A DNA stretch of 64,000 nucleotides from Pseudoscleropodium purum (taxonomy: Eukaryota; Streptophyta; Bryopsida; Hypnales; Brachytheciaceae): positions 8,556,001 through 8,620,000 of the forward strand of contig OZ017805.1 of assembly GCA_963969395.1 (NCBI GenBank), in the 5' to 3' direction. Positions 1-12,731 of this stretch are shown here, one piece after another. The notes beneath the pieces are model-generated. The model searched no databases and was not told the DNA's origin. It saw only the letters and a program-made list of their open reading frames with translations. The first letter of the stretch is position 1; each line of letters starts with the position of its first letter. A program made the translations under genes and the position numbers.

Positions 1-918
1 GTAGAGTTAGGATAGTACGAGTTGGTTTGTGAGTGATTTCTCCCCTTGGTGTTTATTTTCCGATCCTAGGTGCATGTGAGTAGGTACAGAAGAGTTGGGA
101 GTGAACTTAGTTCCTCAGCACATCTAGAGTTTGAGATTCCGGGTGAGAAAGCCGTTGTTAGGCTAGGCGGGTAGGGAGGGATTCCTTAGCTGCGGTAGAA
201 CTCCCGGGTGGGAAATCTAGTTGAGTGTCCGATCTCCTGTGAGGTCTCACCACCCGTATGGGTAACGGAAGAACTTTAGTTGATGTTGGAACGGACGGGT
301 GCACTTGTAACCACCTGTCTTCGCACGGATCGGAAGTAGCATCAAGGTCGTTGTAGTACGAGAGGGTCGAGTGTGGGGTCTTTGTGTGACCTACAACCCG
401 GATTGCTATCTGGGTTGTTGTGAAGGACCAAACCGGATCCGGATTAGCTTAGGAGTTTAGGAAGTAGGACAGTGGGTCTTCAGCCACTATAAGTCACGGA
501 AGGAGTGGTGGGCCTACCACTCTCAAAATTAAGCGGCGACCCCTCTGATGGTGAAACAGAGGCAAAACGAAACCGGATAGGATTACGGGTACAGGATGAC
601 CATCCGGACCGGATTGGTCAGGACGGATTTCCAGGATCGGAAGTTGTGAGATCCTGGGATTTGGGTATTTGTACGGACCGGATAGTTAGTAGGACCGGAA
701 GAAGGAGAAATCCGGTCTATAGTCATCCAGTGTGGTGGTATTTCTGGTTCTAGATCTAGGACCGGAAAGTAAGGTTGGGATACTGACTGAGCTTAACTGC
801 TTAATAGAGCTAGATACTTCACAGGATCTCGTGGGTTCGATCTTTAGAGTCACTTAGTTATACTCTAGAGCGATTTTTGTGAGTATAATGGGGAATTGAC
901 CTGCCCTGTGCTGCGACA
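1..918 (+). mobile_element. 3' terminal part of an A-type repeat unit (truncated by window edge)
   Basis: This stretch aligns without net gaps to 21985-22902, the 3' third of the complete unit at 19619-22902. I count roughly 27 differences over 918 bases by eye, or about 97% identity. It ends in GCTGCGACA, the exact inverse of the TGTCGCAGC that starts the complete unit. The following GATAA would be its target duplication, but the partner lies outside the window. A frame at 505-753 is conserved in both copies, but it starts on a non-ATG-like context and has no match in the diverged relatives, so I do not call it a gene. Confidence 0.85.
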
Positions 919-2350
919 GATAACGTGGTTGCCTTTGTGTTTTTTGTAGTCCATGCAATTCAAAAAGGTTCATGTTTTCGAACCACAGAAAAAGCAAAGG
1001 CTAACTAGGAGTCTGCTTTCCGGACCAAAAATCCATGTCAACTAGATTGAAATCCAAGGGTGAGAGCTGCAACATGACCCCATGTTCTAAGTCCTACATG
1101 TTGTATTTTGCCACTGACGTGACATCCACAACCATAGACTACTCGAAGGGGAACGAGGAAGATAGTGTCGTGGACAGCCCCTTGAGCTGCAGACCTCCAA
1201 GGACTCCTTTATGCTTTCCCTCTCTGCTAAATTGGGCATCCTCGGGTTGAGGAGACTCTTTCTCACCAGTTGTATGGATGGATGCTACTGCAAGTCGCAA
1301 GGTGGACCTCCGCATGCATGATGCATTGGGATTTCCTTGCCTCAAGGAAATTGTTCCATCAACATTTGCTCTTCCTACTATTCATCGGACCACCTTGTGG
1401 GGCAAATAATGTTGTCTCTATTGGAGGTTGAGGCTAGGACTGTGTTGTTAAAGGAGAGAGGTCCTAAAACCTATCCTCGACTTAAGGATTAGTTGGCTCG
1501 GTCGTCGCTTTCCATGAGAGCTAGACGAACTATATCTGCTAACACTTTTTTCCATCAACGAATTCTCAGAGAACATTGACAGTCTCTAGACTCCAAATCT
1601 GTTGGCAATCTAGTTCTATACGTAGGCAATGTTGATGCAGCTCTACCTAGGGTACCGCCTCGAGGATCCAGGTCTCTCCACTTTTGAGGTCCTACAAAAC
1701 GTATGCAAGTCAAAGCAAAAGGACAGTAGATCCTAGAGTTTGGGCTTTTGTGGTGCCGAAAATGGTGACAGCTTGCCGCATCATCACTCTTGATGCCAGG
1801 ATATTTTCAAAGGACTTGTGAAACTCAAAGCAATAGAGATAGCCAAGAGCGACTATACAACCAATACTAAGTCCTGATCTAGCGTCTCAAATCTTCAAGC
1901 CTTGGGCTATTGGCCCTCAATTACTATTAATAGTATGATAATTAAACATAAAAAAATACTTTGAGTACTTGAATGCCCCTTAATGTACATCAAGCCTTTA
2001 CCTATACTCTAGCAAGTGATGAGGCTTAATTATACTTCATTCACTTTGAAGGTCACTATAAGGTTCATACCTCATTTATTTTAGAAATCATTCATTGTAA
2101 GCAAAAATTACATACTGTTTTTGTAATCAAACTATCAATGAAGTAAAAATTTTGGAAATAGAATTTTCTCGAACATTTCTAGCAATTGCTCTATGGCAAA
2201 CTATGTTGAGCATTGCCTTATATTTTCCTCTCGATGGATGGATGAATGAATGGGTGCCATGGGGCTTGCCTGTATTTATCATTGGATTTAACAATTATTA
2301 CTTGAATAATGCTTCACACTCATTTTTCAAAGTCTCAAAGTAACTACTTT
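919..2350. other. No recognisable gene; decayed anonymous sequence
   Basis: Reading frames are short and broken, and I recognise no domain. 919-1900 is less AT-rich than 1900-2350 and might be an old coding remnant, but no frame runs long enough to support this. The 2152-2343 frame begins at a TTG codon and is probably accidental. Confidence 0.4.
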
Positions 2351-3560
2351 GTCTCAATTTAATAAATAAGGCCTTAAAGAGGCATAGTGCTTTTTACAAG
2401 CGACATTGCTTTCCATACACCTCTTATACTCGACCTCAATATCTTGTAACTTCAGTTGGATTTTTCTAACCTTTTTTTCTTCCACTTGCAACTACTCTTG
2501 CAAATTGGAAACCCTAGCTTGAAGCTGCTTCTTGAACAAAGCACTAATGTCCTCACATATTGGTGACAATTGCAAATCAACTGAATCTCTACAAGTAGTC
2601 CACCTACCAACATAAGTTTGAGACTACTCTAACACAATCTTCACCTTCTTCACCTTCTCCACCTCCCTTAAAGCATCCTCACAAAAGCTCATCTTGTCAT
2701 CACAATTCAATCTAGCTCTTCTCAAAAATAGGTCCCTCTCTTCTTTTTCTTGCAACAAGGCCCTAAGACAATCTTTGAATCCTAAGAATGAACTCTGGTT
2801 TTCAAGTAGAAGTTCTTTCACACTAGCAACAGTTTTAGAAATGACCTTCATATAGCAACCTATACCTGAATTGGGCATATCTCCTCTCCGCGCATTAAGC
2901 TTTGTACCTTGTTTGCTAGACAAAGTGCATTCCATCCTTGATCTCAATGTAGACTACTTTGCGGTCACAACCAAAGTGGGAGTTGAATGAGATAATGATC
3001 ATTGGATGGGGGTTGGCTCACGGAAGACTAAATCGCCCTCACTTAGTTGCTTTGAAATGACATCAAACGTTCGGTCTAATTCCTCTCTAGCTCCACCAAG
3101 ATCTAAAGGAGGGCTCAAAACACCGTTGACAGAGGAGGAATGTCACCTAAAATTGCAGGAATTTAGTGTAGTGGTCTCGGAAGAACCCTTTGTTGAAGAA
3201 CACCTAGTTGCAACGATCTATTCCTACAGGATGCTTCTAAATTACATCTCTTTGAATTAACATAAACAACATACTCCGTCCAATTTACTTTCTTGTCATT
3301 CGCCTCAGCAATAATGCCTCTAGCAAACTCCAAGGAAATTGTGTCATTATCAATGTTACCTCTCCTGAAAACGCGCCGATAGAGGTTGGTAATGCTAAGC
3401 TACTCATCAGAAGTCACTCGTGGTGGCAAGATTTTCCACCTATTCTTCTCAAATTTAGGACCAAGGTAGTCAACAATTTGTTGGATAGAGATGTCACTTT
3501 TTTGAAGACTCTTCATAGCCAAAACCTCAAACTCACAAGCCCTATCGCTTTGTGAAGTAA
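2350..3560 (-). pseudogene. Decayed reading frame with coiled-coil character, unrecognised
   Basis: On the minus strand a broken but readable frame runs from about 3560 down to 2350. The longest open piece is 2624-2947 (107 codons), which is rich in Lys, Glu and Leu with heptad-like spacing. Upstream, at about 3270-3380, a segment reading AEANDKKVNWTEYVVYVN looks protein-like. Several stops interrupt it. I do not recognise the family. A decayed host gene or the accessory ORF of a transposon are both possible. The plus-strand frame at 3006-3260 is its antisense shadow. Confidence 0.3.
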
Positions 3561-4429
3561 TTCAAGTTGAAATTCACATCACAATTTGTCTGCAATAGAA
3601 ATGCAATGCAAAGAAGAGCTCAGCTTTGAGTGGTAAGTGGAAAAAAATATCCTAAATTGGCCAATAAAAGCATAAATCTGAAAATGTAAACACTCTTTAC
3701 TACAGCCATTTTGTACAAACAGAAGAAATTTGCAATTTCCTAGCCACAATATGAAAAATAGCATGAAAAGAGGAAAGATTTTGCAAAACAACCATCACCT
3801 CATAGGAGCTTAAATATTTCGCTTCTCGGAGACGTTGTACCAAATGTTGAGAGCCAGTACAGAACCAAGCGAGCAGAAAGATAGGTGAAGAGATGGGCAG
3901 AGAGACAATGCATGATAACAGGCAACAAACATTGGAGGCGAGGAAGAAGGAGGAAAGCGAAAAAATGCTACATAGTAAGTAATCGTAGAGAAGTCTACTA
4001 TTCCTTCTATTCCTAGCCAATTAAATAATTTGATATTTTAAATAACCAAAAATTCAAATTTTTAAGTCAATGGTATGTTGGTTCCTAGTTTCTTGGTTCC
4101 TAATGGCTCAACCTAGGATGCTTCCCTCCATTACTTGTCACATGCCTTGGTGCATTTAACATAGGAAGTAGAAAAAAAATAAGATGACGAGGAAGTCCCT
4201 TCAACCGTTCAAGTTTTTTTACTTAGAGGGTATAGGTTGATCAGCACATGCTTAGGTCCATTTCAAATTTTAAATGATAGAAGCAAGATTTAGGAAACCG
4301 CTTTTAGGATATGCAATATCTGGTATAGGATTTGGGCTTCTACTTAATTGATCACTGGAAAAGTTGAGAAACTATAGTTTTGAGCAGTTTCGACACTGGA
4401 TCAATTTGCGTTATCAAGGTGTGGAGGTT

Positions 4430-4800
4430 GGGATGTATAGGCGTGGATGCAAGGATTGACCATGCACTTCAAAAAATTGTTTCATTTTCGGACGTTGGGG
4501 TGCAAATGTAAGAATGACAGGGCATAAATAAAGGGACTATTTTTTTACAAGGTTTCGAAGACTTTAGGATTGTCTCTCAACTCTTGTTGGTTTGGACGGA
4601 CGAGCATTGACATAGGGATGTTGGGACGTGGATGCTAGAATTCCAAGAAACCAATGGATTTGCAAATGCTACGGTGTAGATGTTGGAGCGTGGAATTGAG
4701 GTTTGGACATGGACTTTGGGATATATAGGTGTGGACGCAAAGATTGACAATGCACTTGTGAAAACTGAAAACTTTTTGGACATTGGGACGGGGACTTAAG
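4430..4800. repeat. Dispersed/direct repeat, copy 1 (partner near 6385-6620)
   Basis: The segment at 4556-4690 (aagacttta...tttggacgga...gggatgttgggacgtggatgct...ccaatggatttgcaaatgct) recurs in diverged form and the same orientation at about 6385-6530. Short GG(G)A(C/T)GTTGG-type words also repeat inside 4430-4800. The two copies flank the CACTA-like element at about 4814-6352. I see no coding content. Confidence 0.5.
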
Positions 4801-4813
4801 AGTGCCAAGGCAC

Positions 4814-6352
4814 CACTATAAAAAACCCAAGTTTTTTATTACATCAGATTGTAAACGCAGCATGTTTTGCAAACAAGAAAACGTCAAAGATTTAGAAGCA
4901 ATGGGTGGTAGAATTGGAGTGAATATTAGAATGAACGTATGCATGTTAGTGAGAAACAACGCTATATTAGGAATAACAAGTATGTTTAGTGAGACATCCA
5001 AAAAAACATTTGCATATTTTTTGTGACGTTCAAAAAAACATGACAATGCTACGTCAACAAAGGTTTATGGTTTGACTATAGGTAAGTTTGTAGAAGTTAC
5101 TTGAGGTTGAGGTAAACATTGACCAAAAATGAAAAAAACAAGGTAAGGGCAGCTATATGGTATTTTTTTGCAAAAAATAAAATAAAAAATGGCACCTAAT
5201 GTGGTCTTTAAAGAAAATGATGTTAATACACTTTTACACCATTTGAGAGTTAAAACTTTTTTTTTGACATTGTCTAAAACATCAAATAAGATGTTAAGAT
5301 GTTTTTTTAGATGTCAACTAAGACATTTGCTGAAACATCAAGATGTTTTTTGAGACATTAGCCAAGAGGTCAATGAAGATGTTCAAATGTTTTCTTAGAC
5401 ATCAACAAAAAAAAAGTCATCTTCATAAGAATAATCATGTTTAAAATTATATTTTTCACACAACTCTAAAAAATTATATATTCCATATGGTTTTTCTTTC
5501 TTCCTACCACCCGCTTGTATAAATAACATTATTTTCTTACATCAATATATTTACAATAATTGGCTTTCTAAGCCAAATATGATATACTATATACAGCATA
5601 TATATCATGTAGAGCATACAATATATTGTGTGTATTGTATGATGTATGTGTATATTATACAATGTATGGTGTATTGTATATATTGTATAATGTATAGCAT
5701 ATTGTATATGTTATAATGCGTATGTTGTATAGTGTATAGTGTTTTTTATATGACATATTTTGTATGGTATGTGTGTCTAAGTTGACATTGCAAAATGTTT
5801 AGACATCTAACTTGATGTCTTAAAAAACATCTAACTGTCTAAGTTGATGTTGCAAAAAATTCAAACATTCATCAAGCATGTCCAAGAAGATGTCATTCAT
5901 GATGTTTTTATATCTCCATAGACATGTCATAATACATGGTTGATGTTCAAATAAAATATTCTCATGTCACTATTGATGTTCAATAAAACATATGCACGTT
6001 ACAACAGACATCTAAATTGACAAGACCCAAGACCTAGTGCATTGATGACGTCAACAAAGGCTCAGATGAAAAAGTTGTTGATGTGGCATTGCTTGCCCTA
6101 TTTGCACTAATGTGGAAGCCAAGTAGTAGCCACATGTCAACTTTTTAGAATTGTCAAAGACCATGCTTTTTATGATGTCCTCCAAAATTTCCTTGAAATC
6201 ATACCATATTTTTTTTAATTTACCATATTCTTTTGCATGTCCTACTTGATGGATTTTCTTGGACATGCTTATTAGCATGGCTGATGTTCAAATTAACATA
6301 CTTACCATGTTTTTCTGCTTGTTAAAAACCCCGCGGGTTTCTTACAATGTGC
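4814..6352. mobile_element. Candidate non-autonomous CACTA-like element
   Basis: The left edge reads CACTATAAAAAACCC, resembling CACTA-superfamily termini. The right edge (GGGTTTCTTACAATGTG, about 6336-6352) is only a degenerate inverse of it. Near both edges are clusters of GATGT/ACATC words in both orientations (5270-5420 and 5780-6010), as expected for subterminal transposase-binding arrays. The centre (about 5575-5765) is TA-rich simple sequence. No transposase frame is present. I could not confirm a 3-bp target duplication, so the boundaries are provisional. Confidence 0.4.
5575..5765. repeat. TA-rich simple-sequence tract
   Basis: This is an imperfect run of gtata/ttgta/atgta words (for example repeated 'gtatattgtat' and 'gtatagtg'). 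It forms the middle of the CACTA-like candidate. No coding potential is seen. Confidence 0.7.
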
Positions 6353-6384
6353 ATATAGAGGGACTTCTCTTTGACAGTGAAATA

Positions 6385-6620
6385 AAAGACTTTTGGGGTG
6401 TTTCTAAAGTCTTTTTTGTTTGGATAGACAAGTGTGGATATAGGGATGCAAGGGTGCGGATGCTGGAACTCCAAGTACTCTTCTAGGAACCAATAGATTT
6501 CCAAATGCTAGGGTATAGATACTACGGCACAAACTTTAGAAATCAATCGCAAACGTTGGGGTGCCAACCTTAGGCCCAAGCACAGATGCTAGGGTACAAA
6601 TGCTAGGAAACATGGTATGG
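6385..6620. repeat. Dispersed/direct repeat, copy 2
   Basis: This is the diverged direct copy of 4556-4690, sharing 'aaagacttt..gg.tgt.tct', 'tttggat.gacaagtgt/gagcat', 'atagggatg' and 'ccaatagatttccaaatgct'. It most likely represents the other side of an older repeat that the CACTA-like element at about 4814-6352 entered. Confidence 0.5.
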
Positions 6621-7433
6621 GGATTTAGAAAACTACAATGTAGCTTTACATTTGGCCTCCCATTTGGAAAAGGGGATTGGTCCTAGATTGCGAGCCTATA
6701 TCTAATCAACTGAAATGAAAGGATGGTTTGAATATCAAAATTTGGGAAAGAAACACTAGTACCAAATTTTTTTTCATTTCAAGCAAAATGTTTTATTAGA
6801 GGTATTCAAAGTGAAGATTGTTTCTAGACTACTAACCTATACTTGAACTATTGAAATTAGATGATGGTTTGAATATAAAAATTTGGGAAAGGAACACTTG
6901 CACCAAATGTTTTTTCCATTTCAATGACATTCTTGTTTGAGAAGTATTCCCCCCCTTTGTTATATGTGCATTTTCAATTTTTGCTATTCACCGTATCATT
7001 TTTTCTTAGAATTTTAAAAAATCATTTTGTATTGAAATATGAATTTTATAAACTAATCTTTTCAATATGAAATGTTTAACCATGTGATATTTGATAGGGA
7101 TATATCTACCTACTACAGAAAGATACCACTAAAACTTCAACTGAAAAATCATTAATTTGAATCAATGTTTAATATAAAATACCTCTAAACTTACAAGTGT
7201 AACATATAAACAAAGTTAACATTTACATATGAACGATTTTTTTAATTGTTTATAAGATACAAAACATGTTGACAATCAAGTGAGATAAATATGCCTTTTT
7301 ATTTTTTAGCATTGACTTTAAAAGTCAAAAGGTATAGTGGATGGTAAGAGAATCACTCTAATTCTTATGTGTAAACATATCGATATTTATTGCAATGACT
7401 TATAATTCATTTTAGAGTATTTTTGTCACGCCC
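6621..7433. other. AT-rich spacer, nothing recognisable
   Basis: There is a loose internal duplication: 6700-6790 and 6855-6925 both read 'gatggtttgaatat.aaaatttgggaaaggaacact.g.accaaat.tttttttc.atttca'. No open frame or terminal repeat is recognised. Confidence 0.5.
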
Positions 7434-8703
7434 CTATCTTCTTGGGATGCCCAAAGCGCCTTAATGAGCAAGGGGGACCTTAGTAGTGACTCCAAAGACT
7501 AACAAGGGAGTTTTAAGACACTCTTGAGCAAATAAGGTGCAATAGCGCCTTGAATTTGGAGGTTGTGATAAAGTGTCATACATTCTTAAAAAACTCGTGA
7601 GAAGATGCACCTAACCGCCTAAAGAACGTGTGATTTGGACTAGTTGGCTAGAAGTTATAGCCATTCAAAGTTAGAGGTGTCCCAGTGGCATTGGGACATT
7701 TTAGGCCTAAGAGTAAGGGATTTCCAAGTAATTCTTTAAAGAAGTATAGCATGTAGTATATCATTAGAAATTTAAGAATAAAAGGATTCTAGAATGACAA
7801 GCATTACAAGGTTCTAAGTTATGAATCAAAAGTTATGGCCAAGAGAAGGGCCGTGGTGAAGGCATGATGCTTCTCTTGGTGGATCCAAATCTTTGAAGGG
7901 CTATAACTTCATGAGAACTTGTCCAAATGGGACAAATGAATAGTCCATCGGCATCTACTTGTTGCTTTAATATCTAAAATGGGCTTGTATGTTGGATTTA
8001 AAGCTCTGAGTACAAAATTAAACCGTTTGGAAGTTTGGGAGTCCAAATGGTGAGGAAATGAAGGGAATTCGGATTGGATTCGGGAGGTCTTCTAAAACCC
8101 AAGGTAGATTGGGGACCCCCTTTGACATAGAAGGGTGTGTATGTGCTAAATCCCACAAAAAGTACTATAGGAGGGGCTGGTCTTACTCCTTACTCCCTCT
8201 TAGAGCCTTGGTGAGTCCAAGTGAACCTCGATGACTCAAGATTGGTGGTGAGTCTTCACCACTAGCTCCAAGGCACCATAGGGCACTTGTGTGAAGTGTC
8301 CTGTGGCACCGATTGAGATGGAACCCCACCTCAAACTAGCCCACACTCCATGTGTCATGAGTAAAAAGTTATGGTTAGCAATGCCAAAGAGTAGTAAGTA
8401 CACAAAGGACTAGTTTGGGATAGGGTGCCTCTCAAGGGCAATAAGGACCATGGTGAGTAGTGCCACCATGGCCTTAATACTCCAAAATGGAGTTCCACCG
8501 TATGTCACCAAGTGTCATGTCCGGTGACATGGAGAGTATGTGCTAGAGTCTCAATGACTAAGACTTAGCAAAGTGAGTTGGAAATGGGGACTAACATTAT
8601 GGGTGCGTGGCATGTGTAGTATTAGCTAGTTGCGGCTCAAGTAAGGTTGGAAACTAGGCGTAGTGAATCTATACAGCAATGAAATGCGTTTTGGGCTGCT
8701 ACA
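7434..8703 (+). mobile_element. Putative solo LTR (gypsy-like termini)
   Basis: The segment begins TGTCACGCCCC, a start common to plant gypsy LTRs, and ends GGGCTGCTACA, giving TG...CA boundaries 1270 bp apart. The flanks are ATTTT on the left and ATCCT on the right, a 3/5 match that would fit an old five-base target duplication with two T/C differences. A weak TATA-like 'actataggagggg' lies near 8166. No internal coding region is attached on either side, so a solo LTR is the simplest reading. The family assignment is an inference from the termini only. Confidence 0.45.
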
Positions 8704-10160
8704 ATCCTTTAATAGGGTACATTATCCTTGTACATGATTTTAAAGAATTTGGTAATAACATAATGTTTAGAAAGTGAACGAATACCAAATGCAAAATGTG
8801 AAAGAAAAACGGCATACAAAGAAAAATTATGAAATTATTGTAAATGCATAATTTGTCAATTGGGTCTTAATTTTTGAAGTATTTAACCTCTAAAGTCTCA
8901 CTTTTCCATTTCAAGTAGGCTCTCGTGACCTCAATTTTTGGTGAATTTTTTTAAAACTTTTCTATAAGATAGAAAAATTAATTAGCTATGTGCAAATATA
9001 ATTTTTATTTCAATTAGTGCCGAGGAACAAAAGTTATACCACAAAAAGCCTAGAACAGAACTTAGCAAACAACACCAAATAAATTACAAAAATTCACAAA
9101 AAATTCTAATTTTTTTCCCCCAAAATTTTATATTTTTGTCTAGATGTGAAGCTTTGATTTGTTCTATTTGGACTAATAATGAAAAAAAATAAGGACAATT
9201 TTTTTTTTGGCAATTTGACCATCTTCATGGAAAAATAACTTGTAGGAATCATTTCTAGGTGCAATTTTTACAATTTTTCACAATTTTCCTTGTAAAAATG
9301 TTGTGTTTTCTTACTAAAACAATCTCTCTATTGGAATATTTGTCTTTCAATTCCATATTGGAGCTATTAGTGATTTAGTTCTTTTTGAAATCTTAAATCT
9401 TCTTCGACTTAACAATTTCTTAAAGAATGAAAATCAAGTATGTGTTTTGTTTTTGTTTTTCCTACATTTTCAACTCAATTCTTCAATAGAAAAAAATTTA
9501 AATTCAAAGTCTAAAAGTGCAAAAAAATTCAAGAAATGTTAGTCAAATTGTCAAAGTCATTTGAAATTGCAAGCCAATGTTCAAAATAACAATCTTTTTC
9601 AGCTTTGAATGCTAATATTTTTCAAACTATATAGTCAAACTTCATGAAATTCTTACCATATGAGCTTAAACAAGTAAAGTACAAGATCCTATGGATAGAT
9701 TCTAATAATTTTTTTCCTACCCTAAACACAACAAAAATAGTAATTTTGAACAATTTTTGATAGAAAAATGGCCTTTGAGTTTAAATACAAAATTGCAAAA
9801 AATAGACTTGTACTTAATAAAAAAAAAATCACTTGTACATTTGATATTTTTTATATAATACAAAATTTGGAAAAAGCATGACTATAAGCCTCTCTAATGC
9901 TAGATACATTACTATAATATTCTGTATTTTAGTCTAGTGCAAATGGAATTGAACCTAATTGATATTCATGGGACTATTTGACATGCCACTAGGTCTTGCT
10001 CGTTGTCATGTATCTTGGCTACCACTTCGTGTACATCTACATAAAGCCTTCAAGCTCTTAAGCGGGTTTGTCTTGTTGACCTATCTAACCATCTTCTTCT
10101 AATAAATCCCTCATAAATTGTGATTCTTGCATTTCTTGAAGGGCTTGTTGAGTCCCTAGA
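8704..10160. other. AT-rich spacer without recognised features
   Basis: The stretch consists mainly of A/T homopolymer-rich sequence with no long frame on either strand. Confidence 0.6.
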
Positions 10161-10299
10161 TTGTGTTCATTCAACAAAAAGTCAATTACATCACCTTTGA
10201 AGATTTCATGCCACTCTCATTCCAAAAATTGCACACACTTTCGAGCAATAGGCTCTTCATATGCACCTTCTTCAACAATACAAATTATGTCATCATCGA

Positions 10300-12340
10300 T
10301 GATACAAACTCCATTCATGTTCCATAACCAATATCTTGGATGTGGTCTAAATTGGAATTTGTTTTGTTCTTTGCTCTAGTGACCGTTGAAGCTTTGGTAG
10401 GAAAAATTACGTTTTGTAAGACTGAATTTGTTCTTAATTGGGATAAAATGTTCACACACTCTAACAACTTCAGTTGGATTGTTCTTCCAACTTCATTCAT
10501 CAAAGAGTTCAAGCTTTTGTAAAGAATGGTGTTTGATATGCCAACTCTAAAGTAGGTCCACTCCCCATTTATCAAGATGTTGCGGGACATTGGCTGCATT
10601 GAATTCCCAGCTTAGTGGCATATAGTGCACTAGCCCAAACAACTTATATAATCACTTATCGAAAGGAGCCTTGTATAGTTGTATATTGCACACTACCTAT
10701 GACATATCATCAAGCTGATTAAGTAGATTGGGTGGTACAAGTGATCACATGTACCTAAGTGCATTCCACCTTTGGGGCCAAAAGGATTTAAACAAATGGG
10801 GCATGTAGTACCATCAAACATGAAGCTAGAAGGATGGTGCCATAATAAATCCAGATTGCGATCAAGATGTGTAGACTTTTCATTTTTGAAATCCCAATCA
10901 TCTTGAGACCAATCGATGGTGGTTCCATGATTGGTAGTGGATTCCGTTGCCATCTTTAAAACATCAAAAAGACTATCTATATCAGCCCATGATGTTAAGC
11001 CAAAACCCTTTCTTGGTTGTATTGTAAATAATTGTTGGCCACCTTCTTGAATTCCGTAGCCTTTTGCTTGCTTTGATCCACTGTAAACACACATGCCAAC
11101 TTCTATTGATAGTATTGTGCCACCTTTGCATCCAATTGACTTTAGAGATCTACATTTTGGAATGCAAATCTCCAATTTTTTTGTTTGTTGGTCCCATGTT
11201 GTTCCTCTCCACCAAGTTTCTTATAGCCAGGGTTGACAAATCAATACGTCCGCCCCAAAATAGCGTCCGTAACCCGGACGTCCGTCCTCACGGACACCAG
11301 CGGACGCAGCCTCCCTCCCGCCGTCGGAAGGCGGACGGGCGGGGCGGGGCGGACGCCCAGATCATGCGGACCACATCAGTCCACGTGTCAATCAGATGGC
11401 CATAACAGGGCGGACGGGGCAGACGGGGGGACAGGCGGACGGGGTGGTCCTGGCGGACATTGCGTCCGCTGGGACCGCGAATGTCAGCGGACGCTACGGA
11501 CACAGTGTCCGCGTCCGGACGTCCCAGACATCCGACCGTCCTGTCAACCCTGCTTGTAGCAATTTGAAGAGCATGCCAAAGTTCTTGTATTTCACGTTCT
11601 TGCTTCACAATCAAGTCCTTCTTTTCTTCGAGGTCATTGCGGAATTTGGCAATATCTTCATACAATTGATTAATGAGTATAGTTTTTTCATCCACAATTG
11701 CAGTCAAAGCAACAATTGTCTCTACATTGGCACTAGCATCTTTTCTTGCTACCATGTCATCTTTGCTTATTGCCACATTGTGTCTAGCTTCACGTGGCTC
11801 ATTTTATTGAGCCCTGCTTTTCTTAGCCTATAGATATGCCCTATAACTTAGTGGACATGGTGGAGTACGAGTTCCATCCGAATCACTATCTAGATTTGAG
11901 TCCGTAGTCTCGTAGTTATCAAATAGCTTGACCATTGTGTTGAGAGTACTTAATTCATCTTGTGGATACTTTTGTACCACCATTGGAATTAATCCATCAA
12001 CAAATTGTGGAACTTTAACAAGTTCGCCAACACTTTTCAACGTTAACTAATCTACCCATTTGTAAAGCTTCAATTCAGTATGCACACCTCTTGTAATGAA
12101 GAGATTGACTTTGATTTGTTTAACATTGGACAAGGGTCGTACAAGACTTGGTACACCTCAATGCAATAATTTTTGAATACTTCATCAGTGCAATATTTCA
12201 AGTTAACTTTGTGGAAGCATTAATGGAAGTTGTGACATTTTGGGGAAGATCTTGTCAATATGACACCACTCTATGTACTAAGCGCATTGATCTACGCTCC
12301 ATGGATCCAATATTGCCTTCCAACCTTGAAAGGCAAGCTT
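10300..12340 (-). pseudogene. Decayed RING-like zinc-finger protein gene, interrupted by a hAT derivative
   Basis: On the minus strand, broken frames join into one protein. 12040-11828 and 11776-11553 lie in the same frame, separated by two stops, and encode an acidic stretch and then a Glu/Lys-rich coiled coil ending in ELWHALQIAT. The frame is cut by the insertion at 11228-11552 and resumes at 11227 as RNLVERNNM after one copy of the target duplication is removed. The next piece (11175-10693) ends in CPICLNPFGPKGG...CDHLYHPI, which has the Cys/His spacing of a C3HC4-type RING half. Beyond that the frame is shifted (a piece reading LGLVHYMPLSWEF near 10620). RING domains usually act as ubiquitin ligases, but the family here is not recognised. 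It could be a decayed host gene or a transposon accessory gene. Confidence 0.45.
11228..11552. mobile_element. Small non-autonomous hAT derivative (MITE-like), 325 bp
   Basis: The element starts CAGGGTTGACA and ends TGTCAACCCTG, an 11-bp inverted terminal repeat. It is flanked by CTTATAGC (left, 11220-11227) and CTTGTAGC (right, 11553-11560), an eight-base target duplication with one mismatch, as made by hAT transposases. The interior is packed with GTCCGCC/GGCGGAC words. The left 100 bp (TACGTCCGCCCCAAAATAG...) and right 100 bp match the two ends of the hAT element at 53200-62841, so this is an internal-deletion derivative of that family. The apparent frames across it are GC-rich artefacts. 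Confidence 0.9.
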
Positions 12341-12344
12341 AGTT

Positions 12345-12650
12345 GGATTTTGCAAAACATGTAGGCACTTGTGTTGTTTTTGCTCTAGCCCTAATCATGT
12401 CTTGTCTTGTTGTTCTTTCTTCAATGATTCCACTGTCGACATGTTGATGAAGATAAAAAAAAAACCTGTTTAGATGTAGTAAAGTTGACCCCACACATGG
12501 GCCATTACAACCAGCTCAAAAAGAAGTGGAGGACTAAGGAGGTTGTGGAGCAACTTGTGATGGGCAAGGACTACTTTTTATTTGCATTAGTGGTGTAGAT
12601 GATGGGCAATGGCGTAGATGGTTAGGACAGCGATGTTCTTCAATAAAAGC
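12345..12650. other. Spacer, nothing recognised
   Basis: There is no open frame or repeat of note between the RING-like remnant and the tandem array beginning near 12650. Confidence 0.5.
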
Positions 12651-12731
12651 ATGGATTTATTGTTGAGACGTAGACATTGTTAAAGCAAGGGTGTAGATGC
12701 GTGGTCTGAGTGCGGACATTGTTGAGATTGG

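Noticed and set aside
505..753. 82-codon frame conserved at 505-753 and 22489-22737
   Set aside because: The two copies are about 97% identical overall, so conservation says nothing about coding. Units B and D do not keep the frame.
828..840. GTGGGTTCGATC resembling a tRNA B-box
   Set aside because: No A-box, cloverleaf or acceptor stem is found around it, and it recurs only as part of the A unit.
11233..11559. Gly/Arg-rich frames through 11.2-11.8 kb, 27.2-27.6 kb, 57.3-57.5 kb and 60.3-60.7 kb
   Set aside because: They are produced by the GTCCGCC/GGCGGAC repeats of the hAT ends and change frame between copies.
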